Assembly (NCBI GenBank): GCA_002134785.1
Contig: MBQZ01000040.1
Span: forward strand, 156,707 to 220,706
DNA length: 64,000 nucleotides
Source: Crenothrix sp. D3
Lineage (GTDB): Bacteria > Pseudomonadota > Gammaproteobacteria > Methylococcales > Methylomonadaceae
Direction of reading: 5' to 3'
The notes under the pieces are model-generated. The model was not told the DNA's origin. It worked only from the letters and a program-made list of their open reading frames with translations, and ran no database searches. Each line of letters opens with the position of its first letter. Within the stretch, counting starts at the first letter, position 1. The position numbers and the translations under genes were made by a program. This document shows positions 27,138 through 36,159 of the stretch, piece by piece.

Positions 27138-28493
27138 GTGCATATTCATATTTTAGGTATTTGCGGTACATTCATGGGTGGACTTGCGGTATTGGCAAGA
27201 CAACTGGGGCATGAGGTCAGCGGTTCTGATCAGAATGTTTACCCACCGATGAGCGATCAACTAGAGCAGCAAGGTATCACCTTAATGGAAGGTTATCGTG
27301 CTGAAAATTTGGCGAATAAACCTGATTTGGTCATTATTGGTAATGCCTTATCGCGTGGCAATCCAGAAGTTGAAGCCGTGTTAAATCAAGGGCTACATTA
27401 TGTCTCAGGGCCGCAGTGGTTAGCAGAACACGTTTTACAAGATAAATGGGTGTTAGGCGTTGCGGGTACACACGGTAAAACCACGACTACCAGTATGTTG
27501 GCGTGGATACTCGAACATCAAGGCATTAATGCAGGGTTTTTAATCGGTGGTATTCCGCTGAATTTTGGAATTTCTGCACGCTTAGGTGAGGGCGCGTTCT
27601 TTGTGCTGGAAGCCGATGAATACGACTCCGCATTTTTTGATAAACGCTCAAAATTTGTGCATTACCGTCCGCGTACCGCCATCCTCAATAATTTAGAATT
27701 CGATCATGCGGATATTTTTCCTGATTTAGCGGCAATCAAAAAACAGTTTCATCATTTAGTCAGAACCATTCCCAGTGAGGGTTTAATTATTAGCCCTGCG
27801 AGTGATGAAAATATTAATGACGTACTAACAATGGGTTGTTGGACAAAAACAGTAAACACCTCGATTAATGCCGATGCCGCGTGGAATGCGAAACTGCACA
27901 AAGCGGATGGCAGTCATTTCAGTGTGATGCTTAATAACATCGAACAAGGTGTTGTGCTGTGGTCGCTCACAGGTGAACATAATGTCTATAACGCTCTGTC
28001 CGCTATTGCCGCCGCTCATCATGTCGGCGTATCGCCTAGCGATGCCATTAGCGCGTTGGGGCAGTTTAAAAATGTGAAACGGCGCATGGAAGTCATCGCG
28101 AAGATAAACCAAGTCACGCTATATGATGATTTTGCCCATCACCCGACTGCTATTCAAACCACATTGGACGGCTTGCGTAAACAAGTCGGGGTAGAGCGCA
28201 TTATTGCGATTGTTGAACCGCGTTCTAATACCATGCGTTTAGGCACACACACCGACACCTTAGCGCAATCATTTAACAATGCCGACTTAGCCATTATCTA
28301 TCAGCCGTCTAATCTGAACTGGGATTTAACCCAACTCACCCAACAGGTCGATAATATTGAAATCTATAGTTCAATAGATGACATTATTGCCAGATTACAA
28401 CGTGAAGCTCCGTTAGGCGGGCATTTTGTGATGATGAGTAACGGCAGTTTTGCTGGGCTTTATCAACGACTACAAGCGGCGTTGTTAGGATAG
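27138..28493 (+). CDS. mpl: UDP-MurNAc:L-Ala-D-Glu-mDAP tripeptide ligase Mpl
   Basis: Mpl recycles murein tripeptide by joining it to UDP-N-acetylmuramate in the cytoplasm. The 451-residue protein begins at a GTG with AGGA seven bases upstream (HIHILGICGTFMGG) and has the Mur-ligase ATP site GVAGTHGKTTTTSML at about 112-126, EADEYDSAFFDKRSKF and DDFAHHPTAI in the C-terminal domain. GICGTFMGG distinguishes Mpl from MurC. It is a single gene, followed by a family A repeat. Confidence 0.94.
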   Translation: MHIHILGICGTFMGGLAVLARQLGHEVSGSDQNVYPPMSDQLEQQGITLMEGYRAENLANKPDLVIIGNALSRGNPEVEAVLNQGLHYVSGPQWLAEHVLQDKWVLGVAGTHGKTTTTSMLAWILEHQGINAGFLIGGIPLNFGISARLGEGAFFVLEADEYDSAFFDKRSKFVHYRPRTAILNNLEFDHADIFPDLAAIKKQFHHLVRTIPSEGLIISPASDENINDVLTMGCWTKTVNTSINADAAWNAKLHKADGSHFSVMLNNIEQGVVLWSLTGEHNVYNALSAIAAAHHVGVSPSDAISALGQFKNVKRRMEVIAKINQVTLYDDFAHHPTAIQTTLDGLRKQVGVERIIAIVEPRSNTMRLGTHTDTLAQSFNNADLAIIYQPSNLNWDLTQLTQQVDNIEIYSSIDDIIARLQREAPLGGHFVMMSNGSFAGLYQRLQAALLG

Positions 28494-28503
28494 AGTTACC
28501 TCA

Positions 28504-28611
28504 CAATAAAATGATACCGTTCGTGGTGAGCTTGTCGAACCACATTCACACTTCGACTGTTCGACAAGCTCACAGCTCAGTGCGAACGGTTTTAATCATT
28601 TTATTGACGGT
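28504..28611. repeat. Palindromic repeat family A core, copy 3, with different arms
   Basis: The CCGTTCG...CGAACGG core with GTGGTGAGCTTGTCGAACCA and TTCGACAAGCTCACAGCTCA is flanked here by AATAAAATGAT / ATCATTTTATT arms instead of TTAAGTTAAG. It lies between mpl and moaE, which converge on it. Confidence 0.82.
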
Positions 28612-28631
28612 TATCTATAGACGTTACAGTC

Positions 28632-29072
28632 TTATTTTGGCTGATAACCATCCGTATTATGCGTCACCCAACGTTCTTCATCGGTTATTAACAACTCTTT
28701 TTTCCAAAAGGGCGCGTGTGATTTTAAGGCTTCCATCATAAATCGGCACGCGTCAAAGGCATCACCACGGTGCATCGTCCACACCGACACCAGCACAATC
28801 GGCTCATTCGGTAGAATATCACCGACTCGATGCACGATTAACGCATCCAGCACTGCCCATTGTTGGCTTGCTTGCTCCACAATTTTTTTCAACTGCTTTT
28901 CCGTCATGCCTTCATAATGCTCTAACGTCATGGCTTTAACGGTATCGCCATCATTAAAATCTCGCATGGTGCCGATAAAAATATTGGTCGCGCCGTATCC
29001 TGTTACATTATCTTGATAGTGTTGAATTTCTTGCCAAGGATTAAACGCCTCGCTACGAATGATGATTGTCAT
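28632..29072 (-). CDS. moaE: Molybdopterin synthase catalytic subunit
   Basis: MoaE, with thiocarboxylated MoaD, converts precursor Z (cPMP) to molybdopterin. The 146-residue length and family blocks are normal: GATNIFIGTMRDFNDGD, MTLEHYEGMTEKQL, VHRVGDILPNEPIVLVSVWT, and the active-site lysines in APFWKKELL. It starts one base after the moaD stop, so the two subunits are co-expressed. moaC lies just upstream on the other strand. Confidence 0.95.
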   Translation of the reverse strand: MTIIIRSEAFNPWQEIQHYQDNVTGYGATNIFIGTMRDFNDGDTVKAMTLEHYEGMTEKQLKKIVEQASQQWAVLDALIVHRVGDILPNEPIVLVSVWTMHRGDAFDACRFMMEALKSHAPFWKKELLITDEERWVTHNTDGYQPK

Positions 29073-29073
29073 A

Positions 29074-29307
29074 TTAGCCGCCTGTTACAGGGGGGAAAAA
29101 TGCCACTTCATCACCGTCTTTTACCAGAGTATCCAGATTTACATAATCCATATTAACCGCAACTAAGACATTACTCGGCAAAGGTTGCGTGGCATTTACG
29201 CGTTGCCAAACGTCATGCACCGACAACAAGCCCCCGCTGACTAACTCATCTTCTGAACGCCCTAAATGGTCTTTTAAACTGGCAAAATAACGAATTTTAA
29301 TCGACAT
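29074..29307 (-). CDS. moaD: Molybdopterin synthase sulfur carrier subunit
   Basis: A 77-residue ubiquitin-fold protein ending in the required Gly-Gly (PPVTGG), which is adenylated and thiocarboxylated to donate sulfur to MoaE. IKIRYFASLKDHLGRSEDEL and GDEVAFFPPVTGG are typical of the family. It is immediately followed by moaE on the minus strand. Confidence 0.95.
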   Translation of the reverse strand: MSIKIRYFASLKDHLGRSEDELVSGGLLSVHDVWQRVNATQPLPSNVLVAVNMDYVNLDTLVKDGDEVAFFPPVTGG

Positions 29308-29330
29308 ACTGATTCCACTGCCTATAGCTC

Positions 29331-29386
29331 GGAGTCCAAGGCATGACTTGGGCTACACAAAACGTCCAAAACGTGTTTTGGACTCC
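29331..29386. repeat. Short inverted repeat between moaD and moaC
   Basis: GGAGTCCAAGGC and CGTGTTTTGGACTCC form the ends of a 56-bp imperfect palindrome in the divergent moaD-moaC promoter region, with a nested AACGTCCAAAACGTG part. I did not see another copy in this window. Confidence 0.6.
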
Positions 29387-29439
29387 TAACCTAAAAAATA
29401 GTGATAATACGCTAACTTTACTTAAAACAAGAGACTCGA

Positions 29440-29916
29440 ATGACACAATCCACGCATTTTAACCAAGCGGGCGAAGCACACATGATTGATGTCGGTGACA
29501 AAGCCATGACTCACCGCACTGCCATTACCGAGGGCATCATTGAAATGCAGCCTGAAACTTTACAGCTCATTATCAATGGCGAACACAAAAAAGGTGATGT
29601 GTTAGCAGTAGCACGAATCGCTGGCATTATGGCCAGTAAAAAAACCGCTGAGTTAATTCCGCTGTGTCATCCTTTAGCCTTAACCCACGTCGAAATCAAA
29701 CTAACGGCTGACGTGGCGAATAACCATGTGCGCTGTCAAACCACCGTAAAAACCAATGGGCAGACGGGTGTAGAAATGGAAGCCTTAACGGCTACTAGCT
29801 GTGCATTGCTCACTATTTACGATATGTGCAAAGGTGTCGATCGCGGCATGGTTATTCAAGGCATTCAATTAGTCGAAAAAGCAGGCGGTAAATCGGGGCA
29901 TTGGCAACGTGGCTGA
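29440..29916 (+). CDS. moaC: Cyclic pyranopterin monophosphate synthase
   Basis: MoaC completes cyclization to cPMP after the MoaA radical-SAM step. The 158-residue protein shows [34 protein letters not shown] with the conserved Cys-His, and [19 protein letters not shown] followed by a conserved Asp-Arg. Normal length. It is divergent from moaD-moaE. moaA is not in the window. Confidence 0.95.
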   Translation: MTQSTHFNQAGEAHMIDVGDKAMTHRTAITEGIIEMQPETLQLIINGEHKKGDVLAVARIAGIMASKKTAELIPLCHPLALTHVEIKLTADVANNHVRCQTTVKTNGQTGVEMEALTATSCALLTIYDMCKGVDRGMVIQGIQLVEKAGGKSGHWQRG

Positions 29917-29970
29917 CAAAATCCGTCACATAGTGACAGGAACAATGGTCATTAGTGGTAGTTAAACAGT

Positions 29971-30020
29971 TCGTAGGATGGGTAGAGGTGACAGCGGAAA
30001 CCCATCAGAGGCAATGGGTT
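29971..30020. repeat. Imperfect repeat upstream of pilA
   Basis: CGTAGGATGGGTAGAGGTGA ... ACCCATCAGAGGCAATGGGT has two ATGGGT/ACCCAT arms and resembles the other GTAGG-starting intergenic elements. It ends about 50 bases before the pilA promoter. Confidence 0.5.
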
Positions 30021-30069
30021 GTATATAAGCCGTGTAAAACAAGAATGATTAAGCGAATAATAAAATACT

Positions 30070-30085
30070 TGGCACACAGTATGCT
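30070..30085 (+). promoter_or_regulatory. Sigma-54 promoter of the pilin gene
   Basis: TGGCACACAGTATGCT has the invariant GG and GC at the -24/-12 spacing, and TGGCAC is the full consensus. It lies about 52 bases before the pilin ATG. Pilin genes in several gammaproteobacteria are sigma-54/PilR dependent, which fits. Confidence 0.72.
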
Positions 30086-30136
30086 TTAGATGAATTGTAT
30101 TTAACTTACACAACAAACAACACAAAGGTGAGTATT

Positions 30137-30622
30137 ATGAAAAATTCAAAATTACAACAAGGTTTTACCTTGATCGAATTGATGATTGTGGTTGCAATCA
30201 TCGGAATCTTGGCATCGATTGCGATTCCAGCTTACCAAGATTATATTATCAGAGCGAAAGTCACAGAAGGTTTAACAATCGCGTCAAGTGCAAAAATCAT
30301 AGTTGCTGATAATGCAGGTAACGCAAAGGCACTTAGCTCTGGTTGGACATCACCCACTGCAACTCAGTATGTTAATTCTGTAGATATTAATACTACAACG
30401 GGTGAAATTAAAATCGTATACAGCACGACAGTTGCTGTTGCATCTGCTAATGAGCTCTATTTAGCCCCTTACTCTGGTACTCCAGGTGCTGCACTTGCTA
30501 GTGGTACCATACCCGCTGATGCTATCGCTTGGGCATGTAACTCTAAAACGAAAGGAACTCCTGGTTCTATTGGTACTAAAGGTACTATTTTAGAAAAATA
30601 TGTACCTGCTAACTGCCGTTAA
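30137..30622 (+). CDS. pilA: Type IV pilin major subunit
   Basis: The 161-residue prepilin starts at ATG 30137 (AAGGTGAG upstream). It has a short leader MKNSKLQQG, the prepilin peptidase site [18 protein letters not shown] with Glu at mature position 5, and a hydrophobic spine. Two Cys near the C-terminus (WACNSK and PANCR) form the usual disulfide-bonded D region. It is likely assembled into pili for attachment, twitching or DNA uptake. It is followed by a strong terminator, then genes for a pilin accessory protein and a possible glycosyltransferase. Confidence 0.95.
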   Translation: MKNSKLQQGFTLIELMIVVAIIGILASIAIPAYQDYIIRAKVTEGLTIASSAKIIVADNAGNAKALSSGWTSPTATQYVNSVDINTTTGEIKIVYSTTVAVASANELYLAPYSGTPGAALASGTIPADAIAWACNSKTKGTPGSIGTKGTILEKYVPANCR

Positions 30623-30660
30623 GTCAGTCTGATATAAGATTGCCAAAACAGGAATCAACA

Positions 30661-30697
30661 AAAACCCTCGTTAGGAATCCTAACGAGGGTTTTTTGT
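30661..30697 (+). terminator. Rho-independent terminator after pilA
   Basis: A 14-base stem (AACCCTCGTTAGG / CCTAACGAGGGTT) with an AAT loop is followed by a run of T. Confidence 0.93.
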
Positions 30698-30802
30698 GTC
30701 TGCTCGTTTTATAATGTTGGCGTACTTCACTAACAGACACCTTGAGTATTCATGAATGCTTAGTTCCTCAACTATTTTTACAATATCAGTCCTAGTTTCC
30801 CA

Positions 30803-31540
30803 ATGAAAAGTCGTTTTTATGCGTTTCTAATCCATTTACTGTTATCTAGCTTAGTCGCCGTATTAGTGATGATTATGGTGTATTTTGTTTGGTATCCCAT
30901 GCCATTGGATGAGGCGACAGGGGTTACTAAGATTTTCTTACTGTTATTAGCTGTTAATATAATTACAGGGCCTGTGATGACATTTGCGGTTTATCAGCCT
31001 AAAAAATGGGGCTTAAAATTTGATTTATGGGTTATCGCAATCTTGCAAATAGCCGCATTAGGCTATGGATTGTCCACTGTATTTGCAGGTCGCCCTGCTT
31101 TTATCGTTTTCAATCAAGATCGGTTTGATATAGTCAGGTTAATAGACATTGATTCAGAAAGTGCAAAAACAGCAACGCTAGCGCATAACCAAACGGCACA
31201 AACCAGTTGGTTACAGCCCCGTTGGATTGCTGCTATCGCCCCTACTGACCCCAAACGCGCCGAGGCTATTTTATTTTCGGCAGCAGCAGGCGGTGTAGAT
31301 TGGGCGCAATCACCCGAATTGTATGTGCCATTGAATCAAGTAAAAGTCCAAATATTGAAAAAAGCACAGCCGTTAGCAACACTCCGTCAATTGGATAAGA
31401 AAAACCTATTAGCTGATACACAAGATAGTGCTATTAAATGGCTACCGTTACGCGGTAAGACCAAAGATATGGTGGTATTGATTAATGGTAATTCGGCTGA
31501 AATCATCAAGATTGTTGATATAAACCCTTGGCAAGAATAA
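30803..31540 (+). CDS. TfpX/TfpZ-family type IV pilin accessory protein
   Basis: The 245-residue protein has three or four N-terminal membrane helices (about 8-30, 42-64, 74-98) and a soluble C-terminal domain with AGRPAFIVFNQDRFDIVRLI and TSWLQPRWIAAIAPTDPKRA. This matches the TfpX/TfpZ proteins that sit beside pilin genes in Pseudomonas and other gammaproteobacteria and help particular pilins to be made or assembled. Its place directly after pilA supports the call. The mechanism is not known. Confidence 0.85.
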   Translation: MKSRFYAFLIHLLLSSLVAVLVMIMVYFVWYPMPLDEATGVTKIFLLLLAVNIITGPVMTFAVYQPKKWGLKFDLWVIAILQIAALGYGLSTVFAGRPAFIVFNQDRFDIVRLIDIDSESAKTATLAHNQTAQTSWLQPRWIAAIAPTDPKRAEAILFSAAAGGVDWAQSPELYVPLNQVKVQILKKAQPLATLRQLDKKNLLADTQDSAIKWLPLRGKTKDMVVLINGNSAEIIKIVDINPWQE

Positions 31541-31559
31541 AACTAAAAAAGGAAATATT

Positions 31560-33206
31560 ATGAGGGTTTTTTGGGCGATATTGGGGCTGAATATTCCTGT
31601 TATTTTGCTTTACGCGCCATTTCTTAACAATCCACTGGTTTTTGATGACGCTAATTTTTTTTATAGCGAAAACTTTAATCTCTATTTGTACAGTCTATTC
31701 AGTTTTGATTTACGCTGGTTGCCTTTTGCTAGTTTTGTATGGACACGGCAATTATTGGGCGATGGCATTATCTGGTTGCGTTTGGGTAATTTGTTATTGC
31801 ATCTTATCACTGTCACTACCTTATTTTTTTTCTTGCGGCGATTGTTTGAAATAGTCATTCCAGTTTCTGACGACGATAAAACGTTATCGCCGTTTTGGTT
31901 GGCATTTTTTGGCGCGTTGCTTTTTGCGTTACATCCTGTTGCCGTTTATGCAACAGGCTATTTAATACAGCGCACTACGTTAATGGCGACTTTATTTACC
32001 TTGCTGACGTGGCGATTATTTTTAGAAGGGCTAATTAGAGAGCAGCGACGGTGGCTAACTGCGTCTGCACTGGCTTATTTTCTGGCGGTACTATCAAAAG
32101 AACACGCTATTATGGCTCCTGCTCTGACGCTTGCCTTGCTGTTTTTAGTCAGTTCACAACCCTTGTCTCGTATTAAATTCATTGGGTCAACGCTGGTACT
32201 TTATACGTTAATTGGCACGTTCGTGGTTATTCAGCGTCAATCAGAACATATTTTGGGGCAAATTTATGAGCCTTACTCCGCAGCCCTGCTTGCAAGTTTG
32301 AGTAAAGAATTTGATCCGCGCCTCGCTTACCCGTTATCAATCCTTACGCAATCTTTTACCTTCTTTAAGTATCTATGGGTCTGGTTAGTACCTAGTCCTG
32401 CGTTAATGTCTATTGATAACTGTCAAACGTTTGCGTTACGATTGTGGTCGTTACCCGAAATATTGGGTTTAGTCGGTTTTATTATTTATGCCATAGTGGC
32501 AGTTCGCTTGCTGTTGCAAAGAGGTTTAACAGGGCTACTTGGTTTTGCTTTGCTTTGTCCGCTGTTATTGTTTTTTACTGAATTGGCAACAGTGCGTCTG
32601 CAAGAAATTTTTGTGCTGTATCGTAGTTATTTGTGGATGGTCGGACTTTTTGCGGGTCTGCCCTTTGTTTGTCAAAGATTGACTGCGAAGCAAGCGGTTA
32701 TTATCTTGAGTGGCATCGCGCTATTAATGATGCCGTTGACGTGGGTTCGATTGACTACTTTTTCCCATCCCTTATTACTTTGGGATGACGCGGCGCGGCG
32801 AATTGATAATGACAATACTTGCCCTATGATGATTAGAATTCTCAACAATCGAGGTTCAGAGTTAATAGCATTGGATCGTTATTCTGAATCCATTGATGAT
32901 TTTAATCGCATCATCAAGGCTGCCAATTCACAACAAAAGACACCCGTAGTATATGCAGCTACCTATTACAATCGCGGTGTTGCTTATCTAAAAACCCAGC
33001 AATTTCAGCTAGCACTTGATGATTTTAATAGAATTAAAGAGCCGCCTGCTCAAAAAGCATGGCGTGGCTATTATTATCATAAAGCGCAAGCTCTTGAGGG
33101 TTTACATGATTTGACTCAGGTCAGAGAACTTTATGAAAAATCCTGTTTAAATGGTATGACTAAAAGCTGTGACAGGTTGAAAGAACTAGAGGAAACTGTA
33201 AAATAA
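31560..33206 (+). CDS. Multi-pass membrane protein with TPR tail (possible GT-C glycosyltransferase)
   Basis: The 548-residue protein has about ten membrane helices in the first 400 residues and TPR-like repeats at the C-terminus (RYSESIDDFNRIIK, TYYNRGVAYLKTQQFQLALD). The first periplasmic loop has an acidic pair in NNPLVFDDANFF, as in GT-C enzymes that use lipid-linked sugars, and the TPR layout resembles TMTC-type mannosyltransferases. It lies 19 bases after the TfpX/Z gene and overlaps thiD by one base. Pilin glycosylation is a reasonable inference from position, not shown by the sequence. Confidence 0.65.
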   Translation: MRVFWAILGLNIPVILLYAPFLNNPLVFDDANFFYSENFNLYLYSLFSFDLRWLPFASFVWTRQLLGDGIIWLRLGNLLLHLITVTTLFFFLRRLFEIVIPVSDDDKTLSPFWLAFFGALLFALHPVAVYATGYLIQRTTLMATLFTLLTWRLFLEGLIREQRRWLTASALAYFLAVLSKEHAIMAPALTLALLFLVSSQPLSRIKFIGSTLVLYTLIGTFVVIQRQSEHILGQIYEPYSAALLASLSKEFDPRLAYPLSILTQSFTFFKYLWVWLVPSPALMSIDNCQTFALRLWSLPEILGLVGFIIYAIVAVRLLLQRGLTGLLGFALLCPLLLFFTELATVRLQEIFVLYRSYLWMVGLFAGLPFVCQRLTAKQAVIILSGIALLMMPLTWVRLTTFSHPLLLWDDAARRIDNDNTCPMMIRILNNRGSELIALDRYSESIDDFNRIIKAANSQQKTPVVYAATYYNRGVAYLKTQQFQLALDDFNRIKEPPAQKAWRGYYYHKAQALEGLHDLTQVRELYEKSCLNGMTKSCDRLKELEETVK

Positions 33207-34000
33207 TGAAGAATTTTAATCGTCCAGTAGTGCTGTCATTTTCAGGTCATGATCCTAGCGGTGGCGCAGGTGTGCAAGCGGATATTGAAACGCTAGTGAG
33301 CCATCAATGCCATTCGACTAGCGTTATTACCGCGTTAACGGAGCAAGACACCCATAACGTCAAAAAACTCATTCCGCAACGTCCAGCCGACATTATTGCT
33401 CAAGCACAAACGCTATTGAATGACATCACTGTTAAGGTATTTAAAATTGGTTTAATCGGTCATTACGACACCGCATTGGCGATTCATACGCTATTAAAAC
33501 AATACCCAGAGATTCCTGTGGTGTTAGATCCCGTGTTAGCGGCAGGTGGCGGTACTGATTTATCCAGTAAGCAATTAGTAGACGCGCTGGTTAATTTATT
33601 ACTGCCTTGTACAACGGTATTAACGCCTAACAGTGAAGAAGCGCGCAAATTAACAGGGCTAACTGATTTGCATGACTGCGGTTTAAAACTGTTGGAATGG
33701 GGTTGCAAGTATGTGTTAATTACGGGTACACATGAAGACACACCCAGCGTTAGCAATCAATTATTTCATGATGGACGCTGCTGGGAAACCTATACTTGGG
33801 ACAGATTACCAGATCATTATCATGGCTCTGGTTGTACCTTGGCAACCAGTATTGCCGCGTTGCTAGCACACGGAATAGAGCCTGTGCAAGCGGTGGCGGA
33901 GGCGCAAGACTATACTTGGCATTCATTAAACGCCGCGTATAAAGTGGGCAAAGGTCAACATAACCCGAATCGATTTTTCTGGATGGAACAAGACGCATGA
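33206..34000 (+). CDS. thiD: Hydroxymethylpyrimidine/phosphomethylpyrimidine kinase
   Basis: ThiD phosphorylates HMP and HMP-P in thiamine synthesis. It has the ribokinase-fold motifs SFSGHDPSGGAGVQADIET near the N-terminus, VVLDPVLAAGGGTDL and LTPNSEEARKLTGL in the middle, and the anion-hole GSGCTLATSIAALLA near 208-222. The 264-residue length is normal. It overlaps the preceding membrane protein and thiE by a few bases, so it is in a compact operon. Confidence 0.94.
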   Translation: MKNFNRPVVLSFSGHDPSGGAGVQADIETLVSHQCHSTSVITALTEQDTHNVKKLIPQRPADIIAQAQTLLNDITVKVFKIGLIGHYDTALAIHTLLKQYPEIPVVLDPVLAAGGGTDLSSKQLVDALVNLLLPCTTVLTPNSEEARKLTGLTDLHDCGLKLLEWGCKYVLITGTHEDTPSVSNQLFHDGRCWETYTWDRLPDHYHGSGCTLATSIAALLAHGIEPVQAVAEAQDYTWHSLNAAYKVGKGQHNPNRFFWMEQDA

Positions 34001-34611
34001 AATTCCCCGCACAAGGACTTTACGCTATTACTCAAACCGAAAATAAATCCATTGATACCGTTCTCACCGAGGTAGAAAAAGTGATTTTAGGGGGCGCGGT
34101 AGTGGTGCAATACCGTGATAAACAGCCGCAGGATGGGCTATTATTGGCGCGTGAATTGGTTAAACTGTGCCATCAATACCACGTTCCACTAATTATCAAT
34201 GACGACGTGGAACTGGCAATACAAGCTGCTGCCGATGGTGTACATCTGGGCAAAGAAGACGGCGCGTTAGCACACGCAAGACAACGTTTAGGTAAGGCTG
34301 CTATTATTGGGGTTTCTTGCTACAACAGTGTTGAAACTGCTCTTATAATGCAGGAACACGGCGCAGATTATGTGGCTTTCGGGCGATTTTTCCCTTCGTC
34401 ATCAAAACCATTAGCTGCGCCAGCAGAGATAAAAACCTTGCACGAAGCCAAGCGCGTGCTAACAATTCCCATTGTCGCGATTGGCGGTATTTTGCCAGAA
34501 AATGGTGCGCAGTTACTGACCGCAGGCGCAGATTTATTAGCGGTTATCGGTGGTGTATTTACTGCGCAACCAGAACATTCTGCCCGCGCTTACCATGTAT
34601 TATTTGAATAA
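33997..34611 (+). CDS. thiE: Thiamine-phosphate synthase
   Basis: ThiE joins HMP-PP and thiazole phosphate to make thiamine phosphate. The 204-residue TIM barrel has VVQYRDKQPQDG (pyrophosphate-binding), LIINDDVELAIQAAADGVHL with the Mg-binding Asp, GADYVAFGRFFPSSSKP and PIVAIGGILPEN. It overlaps thiD by four bases (ATGA) and soxY follows after two. Confidence 0.94.
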   Translation: MKFPAQGLYAITQTENKSIDTVLTEVEKVILGGAVVVQYRDKQPQDGLLLARELVKLCHQYHVPLIINDDVELAIQAAADGVHLGKEDGALAHARQRLGKAAIIGVSCYNSVETALIMQEHGADYVAFGRFFPSSSKPLAAPAEIKTLHEAKRVLTIPIVAIGGILPENGAQLLTAGADLLAVIGGVFTAQPEHSARAYHVLFE

Positions 34612-34613
34612 CG

Positions 34614-35054
34614 ATGGCTAATCGCAGAGAATTTCTCAAGAAAACTGTTGTATTCACTGCATCAGCGTTAGTCACTTGCTCCCCGTCTCTTCATGCGCAA
34701 TGGTCAGCGGAAAATTTTCCTCCCCACTTACTGGACGATAGCATAGTAAATAGAGAAATTATCGACACGGATTTAATTGAAATTAAATTACCAAAAATTG
34801 CGGAAAAAGACGTAGCCATTGCGATTACTGTCACCAGTAGTTTGGAAAATATTCAAAATATTGCCATTTTCGTAGAAAAAAACCCGATTCCGTTAGTTGC
34901 TAAATTTAATTTATCCCCAGAATTGGATGCGTTTGTGTCCGCACGGTTAAAAATGACAGAAACATCGAATGTCATTGTGCTAGTAAAAACTTACGATGGT
35001 CTTTATCGCGCTAAGGAGCAAGTAAAAATTATTCTTGGTGGCTGTGGAACATAA
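34614..35054 (+). CDS. soxY: Sulfur carrier protein SoxY
   Basis: SoxY carries sulfur intermediates on a C-terminal Cys during thiosulfate or sulfide oxidation. The 146-residue precursor has a Tat-type signal (NRREFLKKTVVFTASAL) and ends LGGCGT, the swinging-arm Cys, with Thr in place of the usual last Gly. soxZ follows after one base. The other Sox enzymes (SoxA, X, B, CD) are not in the window, so the pair may act in sulfur carriage for another system. Its position after thiD-thiE is noteworthy. Confidence 0.88.
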   Translation: MANRREFLKKTVVFTASALVTCSPSLHAQWSAENFPPHLLDDSIVNREIIDTDLIEIKLPKIAEKDVAIAITVTSSLENIQNIAIFVEKNPIPLVAKFNLSPELDAFVSARLKMTETSNVIVLVKTYDGLYRAKEQVKIILGGCGT

Positions 35055-35055
35055 T

Positions 35056-35367
35056 ATGTCGAGTATAAAAATCCGCAGTAAACGTCTAAAAGAGAATACC
35101 CAACTTAGAATACTGATAGCGCATCCAATGGAACACGGCAGTAATCAGGATAAATTTACTAATCAACTCATCCCTGCTCATTTTATTCGAATATTGACGG
35201 TTACTTGCAATCAAAAGGTCGTGGTAAGTTGTGAAATGGGCGACAGCACCCCGAAAGACCCTTATCTTGCTTTTATGCTGAAACATGGCAAGACAGGCGA
35301 TAAAATTACCGTCAATTGGTTAGATAATTTAGGTAATATCGATTCAGAAGAACACATCATTAATTAG
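35056..35367 (+). CDS. soxZ: SoxY-binding protein SoxZ
   Basis: A 103-residue immunoglobulin-like partner of SoxY. Family features are LRILIAHPMEHGSNQD, IPAHFIRILTVTCNQKVVVS and GDKITVNWLDNLG. ATG 35056 is preferred; the longer frame is out of register with SoxZ length and would overlap soxY. SoxZ has no signal and is exported bound to SoxY. Confidence 0.9.
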   Translation: MSSIKIRSKRLKENTQLRILIAHPMEHGSNQDKFTNQLIPAHFIRILTVTCNQKVVVSCEMGDSTPKDPYLAFMLKHGKTGDKITVNWLDNLGNIDSEEHIIN

Positions 35368-35394
35368 AGAGAGTACATCGCAACATCTCTACTG

Positions 35395-36159
35395 TCAGTT
35401 TTTAATACCAATACCTTTATGTAATAAGTACAAGCACAATATCACCAAGGCAATTATAAACCCCCCAGTGATAATAAAGGTGAGTTGAATATCAATATCA
35501 CTGACCCCAATCAAACCATATCTAAACGCATTGACCATATACAAAATGGGATTACCCATTGAAATAGTCTGCCAAATCGGTGGCAACATATCGACTGAAT
35601 AAAATACGCCACCTAAATAACTTAATGGTGTTAATACAAAGTTAGGAATGATAGAAATATCATCAAAACTTTCTGCCAAGATGGCGTTAATAAAGCCTGC
35701 TAAGGAAAATAACGTCGCCGTTAAAATGGCTGTTATTAAAGCAATGGTTAAATTATGTACGGCAAAATCAGCAAATAACAGCGAGATTAATGCCACGACC
35801 ATACCGACTAATAAGCCGCGAATAATGCCGCCGCTGATATAGCCGCTTAGGATTATCCAATTGGGTACAGGCGCGACTAATAATTCTTCAATATTACGCT
35901 GGAACTTAGTTGAATAAAAAGACGATACTACATTGGCGTAAGAATGACTGATTACTGACATTAAAATAATACCTGGCACAATATAATCCATATAACTCGC
36001 ACCGTTAATCATGCCGATACGGTCGCCAATGAGTTTGCCGAAAATCAAAAAATACAAGGTAGTGGTTATCGCAGGCGGTAATAAGGTTTGCGGCCAAATA
36101 CGAATAAAGCGATAAATTTCTTTTTTAACGATAGTTTTAAATGCGATAGAGACATTCAT
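35395..36159 (-). CDS. ABC-2 type permease (YadH-like)
   Basis: The 254-residue protein has six membrane helices and the ABC-2 family layout, including MDYIVPGIILMSVISHSYAN and FVLTPLSYLGGVFYSVDMLP. It is coupled to the ATPase upstream through a four-base overlap. The pair matches the YadG/YadH type of two-gene exporters, whose cargo is generally unknown. Confidence 0.9.
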   Translation of the reverse strand: MNVSIAFKTIVKKEIYRFIRIWPQTLLPPAITTTLYFLIFGKLIGDRIGMINGASYMDYIVPGIILMSVISHSYANVVSSFYSTKFQRNIEELLVAPVPNWIILSGYISGGIIRGLLVGMVVALISLLFADFAVHNLTIALITAILTATLFSLAGFINAILAESFDDISIIPNFVLTPLSYLGGVFYSVDMLPPIWQTISMGNPILYMVNAFRYGLIGVSDIDIQLTFIITGGFIIALVILCLYLLHKGIGIKN

